Origin: an uncultured Actinomycetes bacterium
Lineage (GTDB): Bacteria; Actinomycetota; Thermoleophilia; Solirubrobacterales; 70-9
NCBI GenBank assembly: GCA_937907435.1
Contig: CALCIA010000128.1
Coordinates: 1 to 22,183 of the forward strand
Length of the DNA stretch: 22,183 nt
Direction of reading: 5' to 3'
The notes under the pieces are model-generated. The model was not told where the DNA came from. It ran no database searches and saw only the letters and a program-made list of their open reading frames with translations. This document shows, piece by piece, positions 1 to 6,417 of the stretch (its first letter is position 1; each line of letters starts with the position of its first letter). Made by a program: the position numbers and the translations under genes.

Positions 1-136
1 TCACAGCCTGCCAGGACCCCCATGAGGAGCCCAGGACCATCCTCGGACGGCCACCCGCCCCCCGAACCCCCGCCCGGACGGCCACCCGCCCCCCGAACCC
101 CCGCCCGGACGGCCGCCCGCCCCCCGGACCCCCGCC
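1..136 (+). repeat. Dispersed 3'-flanking repeat, copy A, with 31-bp tandem repeat
   Basis: Bases 1-37 are identical to 14445-14481 and are the exact reverse complement of 22143-22179. Bases 44-136 then hold three tandem copies of a 31-bp C-rich unit (44-74, 75-105, 106-136). The first two are identical and the third carries two A-to-G changes. Related C-rich sequence also follows the core at the other two sites. The element lies 105 bp beyond the stop codon of the minus-strand gene that ends at 142. Read along that gene's strand it is a G-rich tract followed by the core. The other arm of the hairpin seen at 14423-14481 would lie outside the window. Function unknown; a termination or REP-like role is inference. 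Confidence 0.85.
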
Positions 137-141
137 CGTCC

Positions 142-387
142 CTAAAACACCCGGGTGCAGCGCTTGATCTTCTCCAGGTCGCCGTCGGCCCTCTTGATGC
201 AGTGCTCGAGGCGCTTCGGGCTGGCGGCCTTCTCGAGGGAGTGGAGGGTCTGGTGGACCTTCTTCTCGCCGCTGTCGATTGCGGGCTTGAGCAGGACCAA
301 GTAGGCGACGACGAGGATCCCGACGAAGATCGCGAGCCGGATAATCGAGGAAGTCAGCCACCGGAGCGGCGCGAGCAGAAGTGCCAT
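142..387 (-). CDS. Small single-pass membrane protein, hypothetical
   Basis: An 81-residue protein I do not recognise. Residues about 12-33 form one hydrophobic segment (rich in I, L, V, A) that should span the membrane. The C-terminal half is charged, with several Lys/Arg/Glu/His, two Cys (in EHCIKR and KRCTRV) and likely alpha-helix. The order suggests a short N-terminal part, one membrane helix, and a soluble basic tail. It is transcribed divergently from the WYL regulator, with only 28 bp between the two start codons, so they must share a very compact promoter region. No clear Shine-Dalgarno precedes the ATG. The next feature past its stop is repeat copy A. Coding potential is supported by G/C third positions and the plausible membrane topology, not by homology. 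Confidence 0.6.
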   Translation of the reverse strand: MALLLAPLRWLTSSIIRLAIFVGILVVAYLVLLKPAIDSGEKKVHQTLHSLEKAASPKRLEHCIKRADGDLEKIKRCTRVF

Positions 388-402
388 TCAGCGTGCGCGG
401 AC

Positions 403-408
403 TATCCT
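403..408 (+). promoter_or_regulatory. Candidate -10 box for leaderless transcript of the WYL regulator
   Basis: TATCCT fits the actinobacterial TANNNT -10 pattern and ends 7 bp before the GTG start at 416, which has no good Shine-Dalgarno. That spacing is what leaderless transcripts show. No convincing -35 is visible. Inference only. Confidence 0.35.
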
Positions 409-415
409 GCGAGAC

Positions 416-2467
416 GTGGCAAAGGACACCGAGAAGCTGATTCGACAGCTCTCGCTGATTTCATTCCTGATGGCTCAGGGGAGGCCGGTTTCGGCGCTCG
501 AGATCAAGCGCGAGGTCGAGGGCTACAGCGACATGAACGACGACGCCTTCGCGCGCCGCTTCTACGCGGATCGCGCCGAGCTGGAGAGCCTCGGCATCCA
601 GCTGGGGGTGGAGAAGCCAGGGGAGGGATTCTTCGAGGCCGAGCTCTACTCGCTGCCGCCGGAGAACTTCTACCTCGACGCGATCAAATTCTCCGACGAC
701 GAGCTGGCGGCGCTCTCGACCGCGCTGCTGCTGCTGACCGACGGGGGCTTCGCCTACGCGGAGCCGCTGCGGCTCGCCCTGCAGCAGGTCGCCTGGGGGC
801 ATCCCAACCCGCTGGCCGAGGGCGAGCGTGCGCCGGTCGAGATGGCGATGACCGCCTCGGCCGGGGGCCGCGACCTCTCCCAGCGCCTGTCGAAGATCGA
901 GACCGCGATCTCGCGTCGCAAGACGATCGAGTTCACCTACTTCACGATGGAGCGCGGCGACACCTCGAAGCGCAAGGTCGACCCCTACCACCTCGTCTTC
1001 CGCGGCGGGCAGTTCTATTTGATCGGCCTCTCGCACGAGCGCGAGGCGGTGCGCGTCTTCCGCCTCTCCCGCATCCAGGGCAAGGTCGGTTACGCGACCA
1101 AGGCCGAGCACGACTTCTCGCCGCCCGAGGACTTCGACCGCCGCGACTACGGCAGCCGCGCCGACTGGCAGCTGGGGGAGACCCAGGGCCGCGCCAAGAT
1201 CTGGATCCGCGAGCGGATCGCCTGGCTGATCGAGCGTGATTTCGGCGCCTTCGGCGAGATCCGCGACGCCAAGTCCGCGGACAAGGCGCCCGGCAAGGGC
1301 AAGATCTTCGAAACCGATTACGCGTCCCACCGCGAGCTGATCGCCTGGGTGCTGCGCTGGCGCGCCAACGCGCGGGTGCTCGCGCCCGACGACCTGCGCG
1401 AGGAGGCCGACGCGCGTCTGGCGCTCCTCCGCGACCGCCACAAGAACGGCTTCGAGTCCGCCGAGATCGTCGACCGGCCGCTGCGCGACCAGCCGCGGCG
1501 CTCGCGCTCGGGCGGCCGCGGCGACGCGGCGATCCGCCCGGAGCGCTTCGCCCGCCTCGTCACCCTCGCCGGGATGCTGATCGAAGCGGCGAAAGCCGGC
1601 GAACGGCTGGAGGTCGCCGACCTCCGCCAACGCCTCGAACTGACCGAGGACGAGCTGCGCGAGGACATCGAGCTGCTGAACGTCGTCAACTTCGGCGGCG
1701 GCACCTACGTGCTCTACGCGGAAATCGTCGGCGAGGAGATCGAGGTCGACTCGCAGCCCTACGGTGACAACTTCGCCCGCCCCGCCCGCCTGCTGCCGCT
1801 GGAGGCGAAGGCGCTGGTCGCGGCGATCGACCTCTTCGGCGACCACCTGCCGCAGTCGAACCTGGAGAAGGCGCGCGAGAAAATCGTCAAGGCGCTCGGC
1901 CACGACCCCTCCGAGGAGGGCCTCGAGATCGTCCCCGCGGGCGGCGGCGACGCGAGCGTCGCGCGCCTGCTGAACCAGGCGATCGCCGAGTCGACCGTGC
2001 TTGAGCTCTCCTATTACAAGGAGAACGAGGACGAGCTGACGACGCGCCGGATCGAGCCCTACCGCCTGCAGAACGGTCGCGAGGGCTGGTACGTCGAGGC
2101 CTACGACCTGAAGAAAGACGGCGTCCGCCACTTCAAGCTCGACCGCATCAAGGAGGCCGAGCCGACCGACCAGAGCTTCGAGCCGCGCCCCGAGGTCGAG
2201 GAATTCGCCCGGGTCGAGGGCTGGATGACGCACGGCGAGGTCCCTGCCGCGGAGGTGGCGCGGGTGTGGGTCTCGCCGGAGCGGGCGCGCTGGCTGCGCG
2301 AGGAGCGGACCGTGGTCGAGGAGCTGGCCGACGGCGCCGTCGTCGTCGAGTTGCCCTACGCGGGCAAGGCCTGGCTGGTGCGGGAGATCCTCCGTGGCGC
2401 TGGCGACCTGGTCGTGCTCGAGCCCGCCGACGCGCGCGCGGCGATCGCCAAAGAGGTCGCGGCCTGA
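416..2467 (+). CDS. pafBC: Fused PafB-PafC-type WYL-domain transcriptional regulator
   Basis: A 683-residue protein made of two similar halves. Each has an N-terminal winged helix-turn-helix (about 5-75 and 375-450), a WYL domain and a C-terminal WCX-like domain. The WYL signatures are visible as DPYHLVFRGGQFYLIGLS (F200-Y201-L202) and EPYRLQNGREGWYVEAY (W558-Y559), each followed by the usual arginine/lysine-rich R-FRLSRI or RHFKLDRI segment. Single PafB or PafC proteins are about 320-330 residues, so this is the fused form known from some actinobacteria. PafBC activates the RecA/LexA-independent DNA-damage response, with single-stranded DNA as the proposed WYL-domain signal. Here the neighbours are not pup or proteasome genes, so a different WYL regulator role remains possible. 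The GTG at 416 is chosen because the winged helix begins directly after it. The downstream hydrolase overlaps its stop codon. Confidence 0.85.
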   Translation: MAKDTEKLIRQLSLISFLMAQGRPVSALEIKREVEGYSDMNDDAFARRFYADRAELESLGIQLGVEKPGEGFFEAELYSLPPENFYLDAIKFSDDELAALSTALLLLTDGGFAYAEPLRLALQQVAWGHPNPLAEGERAPVEMAMTASAGGRDLSQRLSKIETAISRRKTIEFTYFTMERGDTSKRKVDPYHLVFRGGQFYLIGLSHEREAVRVFRLSRIQGKVGYATKAEHDFSPPEDFDRRDYGSRADWQLGETQGRAKIWIRERIAWLIERDFGAFGEIRDAKSADKAPGKGKIFETDYASHRELIAWVLRWRANARVLAPDDLREEADARLALLRDRHKNGFESAEIVDRPLRDQPRRSRSGGRGDAAIRPERFARLVTLAGMLIEAAKAGERLEVADLRQRLELTEDELREDIELLNVVNFGGGTYVLYAEIVGEEIEVDSQPYGDNFARPARLLPLEAKALVAAIDLFGDHLPQSNLEKAREKIVKALGHDPSEEGLEIVPAGGGDASVARLLNQAIAESTVLELSYYKENEDELTTRRIEPYRLQNGREGWYVEAYDLKKDGVRHFKLDRIKEAEPTDQSFEPRPEVEEFARVEGWMTHGEVPAAEVARVWVSPERARWLREERTVVEELADGAVVVELPYAGKAWLVREILRGAGDLVVLEPADARAAIAKEVAA

Positions 2468-3198
2468 CCGACTCCGCCCCCGGCCACCCCGAGATCCTCC
2501 GCATCGTCGCCCCGAACCCGGGGCCGATGACCCTGGAAGGCACCAACACCTACGTCTACGGCGCGGACCCTTGCGTCGTCATCGACCCGGGGAGCGACGA
2601 CCCGGGCCACCTCGCGGCGATCCGCGCCGCAGGGGAGGAGCGCGGCTACATCGGCGGGATCCTCGTCACCCACTCCCACGCCGACCACATCACCGGCGCG
2701 GACCAGTTCGAAGCGCCGATTCTCGAGGTCACCGGGGTCGAGGCCGAGGTGCGCGTCGGCGACCTCCGCGTCCTCGCCACCCCCGGCCACGCCGCCGACC
2801 ACGTCGTCTTCGTCACCCCGGACGGCGTCTGCTTCTGCGGCGACCTCGTCCTCGGCCTCGGCTCGACGATCGTCCCGCCCGGCGGCAACTCGCTGGCCGC
2901 CTTCCTTGACTCGCTCGCCCTGCTCGCCGCCGAGGACCTCTCCCTGATGGCGCCCGGCCACGGTCCCTGGATCACCGACCCGGCGGCGAAGCTCGCCGAG
3001 TACGTCGAGCACCGGATGATGCGCGAGCGCCGCCTCCTCGCCGCCCTCGAATCCGGCGAGCGCTCCCGCGCCGCCCTCCTCGCCACCGCCTGGGACGACG
3101 TCCCCGCCGACCTCCTGCCGATGGCGGCGATGGCGATGGAGGCGCACCTCGAAAAGCTCGAGGCCGAACGCCGCCTCCCCTTCGACCTGATCGAGTAG
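2464..3198 (+). CDS. Metallo-beta-lactamase-fold hydrolase (LACTB2/glyoxalase II-like)
   Basis: A 244-residue MBL-fold hydrolase. The zinc-site motif THSHADH is complete (H70, H72, D74, H75), with further ligands H109 (TPGHAADH), D127 (FCGDLVLG) and H166 (APGHGPW). The N-terminal strand and loop LRIVAPNPGPMTLEGTNTY is typical of the LACTB2-like branch, as is the C-terminal helical region with a HRMMRERRLLAAL segment. Substrate unknown: the family includes thioester hydrolases and RNases. No ATG, GTG or TTG lies close upstream in this frame. The conserved region requires a start before the internal ATG at 2527. The best candidate is a CTG at 2464 that overlaps the regulator's TGA (CTGA) and has AAAGAGG 7 bp upstream. 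Translation would be coupled to the regulator. The gene converges on the next one with 7 bp between stops. Confidence 0.85.
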   Translation: MTDSAPGHPEILRIVAPNPGPMTLEGTNTYVYGADPCVVIDPGSDDPGHLAAIRAAGEERGYIGGILVTHSHADHITGADQFEAPILEVTGVEAEVRVGDLRVLATPGHAADHVVFVTPDGVCFCGDLVLGLGSTIVPPGGNSLAAFLDSLALLAAEDLSLMAPGHGPWITDPAAKLAEYVEHRMMRERRLLAALESGERSRAALLATAWDDVPADLLPMAAMAMEAHLEKLEAERRLPFDLIE

Positions 3199-3205
3199 CC
3201 GGGCG

Positions 3206-4615
3206 TCACCTCCCCGGCAGGAAACGCACGATCTGGATGCCGTGATGGGTCTTCAGCGTCTTGCTTTCAACCCAACCGGCGGCATAGATGCGCCCCTTCC
3301 CATCGATCGCGAGGGCGGACACTCCACCGCGCGTGTCGTTGACGATGGGACCTTCGAGTAGGCCCTTTTTGCCGAAGCGCCAGTCGCGCCTGCCTGCGGC
3401 CGTGTAGCGGACGAGGCGGGGACCGTAGGGATGTTGGATCGTTGAGTCTGCGACCAAGATCTGGTCCTTGGCGTCGACCGCAATCGCCCCCGGTGAGGTC
3501 ACTTCGCCTTTCAGCGGGATTCCACCGTGGAAGCCGAACCTCGTGTCGAGCATGCCGCTGGGCTGCAGTCGGATCAGTCGCGGCGGTTCTTCGGAGAATC
3601 CAGTCGCTGCTTGGAACAGGAGTGCGCGGCCCTTCGAGTCAACTGCCAGCAGCGACGAGGTGATCAACGGTGGGCGTGCCGGATCGAGGACTGGGCTCTG
3701 GTCGCCGTTCACGGTCAATGCATCGAAAGTCGACGGCCCCGGGTAAGCATGCTCGGCGCAGTGAGTGGTGTCCCCATTCAACGTTGAGACGCCGCCGTCG
3801 ATGGTCTCCGCGAGCGCGTCCACCTCATCGCTCGGTCCGCTCGCGTACCCCTTCCCGGCGTAGCTCGAATCGGGAGCACCGCTCGCGGTCAGCCTGCCGA
3901 CGAAGGAGGTGAAGAGCTGGTCTCCGTAGGCGCAGTAATAGATAGCGGCGATATATCTGCCGCCGACGACGGGCCGGTTCTCGGGATCGACTGCGAGCGT
4001 CGTGGCTTGGACGACGGCGCGTTGGAATTCGACACCTTTGCCGGGTTCACCGGTCGGTCGTGGTAGGGCAAAGGTCGTATCGGTTTCACCCGCGTCTCCG
4101 AAGCTGGGGTCAGGCACTCCGTCTTCGAGGTAGCGATCGACGAACGCTTCCTGCATGGCCGGCGGCAATTCGAAGAGACTGGTGTTTGCGGGGATCGGCA
4201 GATCGGAGGTGAACGGGTAGGTCGTGATGGTGCCGCTGACGAGGACGCGCCCTTGGGAGTCGACCGCAAGACCGGTCGGATTCAGCTCACCGTGAGGTGA
4301 TTCGACTCTCAGCCGCCCTCCGTTGCCGAAGTCACGCGCCGGCTTACCGTTCGGTTCGAAGGCGAGCAGAAGGTTCCCTTCGAGACCGTAGATCCTCCCG
4401 TTCGGGCCGAGCGCCATCTGCACCGACTGCCTCGCGTAGGGGCCGCCGGTGGCGACCTTCTCTACTCCGTTCGACCCGAAAGCCTTGTCGATCCGCGCCA
4501 CATGATTTTCGCCTTTGCCACCTTGCGTCGTCGCGGCGGACCCTTGTGCCGCCATGGCGCCCAAGACGACGCAGAGCGCCATCATCACGACGGAGATCCT
4601 CCAAAACCTGATCAT
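3206..4615 (-). CDS. Secreted delta-60 repeat beta-propeller-like protein (copy 1)
   Basis: A 469-residue exported protein. A signal peptide covers about residues 1-27 (MIRFWRI, hydrophobic core, AAQGSA). The mature part is built of roughly 50-60-residue repeats, each closing with a D-x-x-F-G-x-x-G motif: KAFGSNG, RDFGNGG, DPSFGDAG, the degenerate DSSYAGKG, DTRFGFHG and DWRFGKKG. This is the delta-60 repeat pattern, and strands such as GRIYAAGWV and GRVLVSGTI resemble NHL/propeller blades. Probably extracellular or cell-wall associated; partner unknown. ATG at 4615 is chosen because GAAAGAGG lies 7-8 bp upstream and the signal peptide starts there. The frame stays open to 4717. It is the downstream member of a tandem pair with the gene ending at 4772; the two share a leader sequence, so they arose by duplication. 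Confidence 0.8.
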   Translation of the reverse strand: MIRFWRISVVMMALCVVLGAMAAQGSAATTQGGKGENHVARIDKAFGSNGVEKVATGGPYARQSVQMALGPNGRIYGLEGNLLLAFEPNGKPARDFGNGGRLRVESPHGELNPTGLAVDSQGRVLVSGTITTYPFTSDLPIPANTSLFELPPAMQEAFVDRYLEDGVPDPSFGDAGETDTTFALPRPTGEPGKGVEFQRAVVQATTLAVDPENRPVVGGRYIAAIYYCAYGDQLFTSFVGRLTASGAPDSSYAGKGYASGPSDEVDALAETIDGGVSTLNGDTTHCAEHAYPGPSTFDALTVNGDQSPVLDPARPPLITSSLLAVDSKGRALLFQAATGFSEEPPRLIRLQPSGMLDTRFGFHGGIPLKGEVTSPGAIAVDAKDQILVADSTIQHPYGPRLVRYTAAGRRDWRFGKKGLLEGPIVNDTRGGVSALAIDGKGRIYAAGWVESKTLKTHHGIQIVRFLPGR

Positions 4616-4693
4616 TCCCTGCCTCTTTCGTCCGGTGACGGCCATGGCGCCGTCGGTCATCCGGTTCAACCTGAGGCGCTCATGGAAGTTTCG
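4616..4693 (-). promoter_or_regulatory. Conserved leader of delta-60 gene copy 1
   Basis: Read on the minus strand, these 78 bases before the ATG match the leader of the paralogue (6260-6340). Shared blocks are CGAAACTTC, TGAGCGCC and, just before the start, GTCACCGGAC followed by a purine-rich ribosome-binding site. The two leaders differ by only 3 nt in length. They could be conserved 5' untranslated sequence or a translated N-terminal extension (the frame is open and RNF-ER / VTG-RK would be shared). Confidence 0.55.
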
Positions 4694-4740
4694 GGTGGTG
4701 CCAGTTTGTTCTTCCAATTTTGAGGATGCTGGAACCCGAA

Positions 4741-4765
4741 GGCGCCCGGCGCGGGGCCGGGCGCC
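4741..4765 (-). terminator. GC-rich hairpin after delta-60 gene copy 2
   Basis: Perfect 10-bp arms GGCGCCCGGC / GCCGGGCGCC enclose a 5-nt loop. The hairpin starts 6 bp past the TGA of the minus-strand gene ending at 4772. No T-tract follows, so it may act as an actinobacterial-type terminator or only as an mRNA 3'-end stabiliser. It would separate the two tandem paralogues into independent transcripts. Confidence 0.6.
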
Positions 4766-4771
4766 TGTCGC

Positions 4772-6259
4772 TCAGGGCAGGTAACGGGCGATGGCGAAGC
4801 CGCCGCCGCTCTGCAGCTCCGGCGTGATGACGTTGCCGCCGACCAGGATCCGGCCCTTCGCGTCGAGGGCGACCTGGGTGGCGACGGCGCTCGACGGGCC
4901 GCCGAAGCCGGTCGTCACCTTCCCTCGCGTACCGAAGCCGCGGTCGTAGACCCCCTTCGGGGTGAGCCGCCCGAGGAAGAAGGTCCGGCGGAGGGTCTGG
5001 TTGTGCGGGGACGGCGAGACCCGCTTGCCGAGGTTGCCGACGAGGTAGGTGCGTTCGCCGGCGTCGGCGGTCAGAGCGGAGAAGGAGCCCGATTCCGGGT
5101 CGAGGTACTTCGCCGAGCCGGTCCGGCTGAAGCCGGGATCGAAGGCGCCGCTCGGCAGCAGTCGCACGACCGCCTGGTAGCGGATCGTCTTGCCGACGCT
5201 CTTGACGACCTTTTTGCCTTCTTCGACCTTGGTGACCTTGTGGTAGACGCGCTTGTGCTGTTCGTTGCCGAGCAGGAGGATCTTGCCGGACGGCGTGACG
5301 GTCATCGCGATCGGGGCGACCGTCTTCAGCGTCCGGAAGCTGAACGAGGCGAACGCGGAGTTCAGGTTGCCGTCGGCGTTGAAGGCCGTCAGCAGCTGCG
5401 CCGGCCCTTCGGCGGCGGAGCAGAACGGGCCGCCGGTCCCGGCCGTCAGGTAGCCGCCGGAGAACGGGGCGAGCTGCCCGAGGCTGGCGATCGTGCCGAG
5501 CGCGCGGATGCCGCCGGCGCCGAAGGTCGGGTCGAGCGCCCCCGTTTGGGTCAGGCGGGCGACGAAGCCCTTCGAGTTGACGCTGCGTTCGCACTTGGCG
5601 AGTTCGGTCACGTAGCCGCCGCTGACGACGATGCGGTTCTGGGAGTCGATGACCACGCTGCGCAGCCCGACCGAGGGGCCGCCGTAGGTGCCGCCCGGGG
5701 CGGCCGGCGCGCCGAGCCCGAGGTCGGTGACGAGGCGGCCGTCGGTGCCGAAGGTGGGGTCCGGCCTGCCGTCGGCGTCGAACCGCATCACGGTGGCCGA
5801 GCTGATCACCGGATCCGGCGTCGAGTTGGTCGGCAGCGGGCGCGTCAGCCCGACGAGCACGACGCGGCCGAGCGAGTCGACGGCGACGCCGGTGAGGACG
5901 AAGACCCCGCCCGTCGGGCGCGGCACGGTGACGACGCCGCCCTTGCCGAAGCTGGGGTCGAGCTTGCCGTCATCGAGGAACCGCACGACCTTGGAGGCGC
6001 CCGCGACGACGACCTTGCCGCCCGGCGCCACCGCCATCTTCTGGTGGCCCGGGGTGAATTCGAACGGCAGCTCGTACTGCGGCCCGCTCGCTCCGGCGCT
6101 TTCCGAGGGGAAGCCGATCGTCACCTTGCCGTCCTTGCCGAAGCTCGCGTCGCGCTCCCCGGCCCTTGCCGCCGGCTTCGCCGGCGCGCTCCCTGCCATC
6201 GCCGCGAGGCAGGCAGCGATCATCGCCGCCGCGAGGGCGGTCCTCCAGACCCTGTCCAT
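4772..6259 (-). CDS. Secreted delta-60 repeat beta-propeller-like protein (copy 2)
   Basis: A 495-residue exported protein, paralogous to the gene downstream. The signal peptide is MDRVWRTALAAAMIAACLAAMAGSAPA. Mature-chain repeats end in DASFGKDG, DPSFGKGG, DPTFGTDG, DPTFGAGG, a degenerate NSAFASF, DPGFSRTG and DRGFGTRG, alternating with strands such as GRVVLVGLTR and NRIVVSGGYV. This is the delta-60 repeat family, probably a beta-propeller or similar beta-rich surface protein. One loop is unusually lysine-rich (KRVYHKVTKVEEGKKVVKSV). There are Cys pairs (AKCERS, PFCSAA) that could form a disulfide. ATG at 6259 is chosen because AAAGGAAG lies about 8 bp upstream and the signal peptide starts there. 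The long upstream open frame is proline/arginine-rich and unlikely to be translated. Divergent from the acylase gene across 158 bp. Confidence 0.8.
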   Translation of the reverse strand: MDRVWRTALAAAMIAACLAAMAGSAPAKPAARAGERDASFGKDGKVTIGFPSESAGASGPQYELPFEFTPGHQKMAVAPGGKVVVAGASKVVRFLDDGKLDPSFGKGGVVTVPRPTGGVFVLTGVAVDSLGRVVLVGLTRPLPTNSTPDPVISSATVMRFDADGRPDPTFGTDGRLVTDLGLGAPAAPGGTYGGPSVGLRSVVIDSQNRIVVSGGYVTELAKCERSVNSKGFVARLTQTGALDPTFGAGGIRALGTIASLGQLAPFSGGYLTAGTGGPFCSAAEGPAQLLTAFNADGNLNSAFASFSFRTLKTVAPIAMTVTPSGKILLLGNEQHKRVYHKVTKVEEGKKVVKSVGKTIRYQAVVRLLPSGAFDPGFSRTGSAKYLDPESGSFSALTADAGERTYLVGNLGKRVSPSPHNQTLRRTFFLGRLTPKGVYDRGFGTRGKVTTGFGGPSSAVATQVALDAKGRILVGGNVITPELQSGGGFAIARYLP

Positions 6260-6340
6260 CGTCCACTTCCTTTGTCCGGTGACGACCGTCCGGTGGTCGT
6301 CGTTCGCCATCTCAAACGCGCGGCGCTCAGCGAAGTTTCG
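6260..6340 (-). promoter_or_regulatory. Conserved leader of delta-60 gene copy 2
   Basis: These 81 bases (minus strand) align with 4616-4693: CGAAACTTC, then TGAGCGCC, then a variable middle, then GTCACCGGAC directly before the AAAGGAAG ribosome-binding site. CCACCGGAC occurs a second time within this copy. The promoter is presumably further upstream, within the 158 bp shared with the divergent acylase gene. No clear -10/-35 pair could be picked by eye. Confidence 0.55.
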
Positions 6341-6417
6341 GCCGCGTCCAAAATGCTTGCGGGCCTGCAGGGTGCCGGCTGCCTTGGCCGGCCGGCCAGG
6401 TCTGGGATGATGCCGCG

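Noticed and set aside
44..136. CRISPR-like appearance of the 31-bp repeats
   Set aside because: The units abut directly with no unique spacers and there are no cas genes.
22..1239. 405-codon + frame starting inside repeat copy A
   Set aside because: Pro/Arg-rich, overlaps the minus-strand small gene and the start of PafBC in another frame. Similar MRSPG starts arise at each repeat copy because the core contains ATGAGGAGCCCAGG.
461..2233. 590-codon open frame antisense to the PafBC gene
   Set aside because: A product of G/C third-position bias on the opposite strand: low-complexity Leu/Val/Arg/Ala/Asp composition, no motif, fully inside a gene with clear domains.
4616..4717. Longer N-terminus for delta-60 copy 1 (ATG at 4717)
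   Set aside because: It would place 34 charged residues before a good signal peptide, and the ribosome-binding site fits ATG 4615. The conserved leader keeps the question open, so it is reported as a finding rather than as the start.
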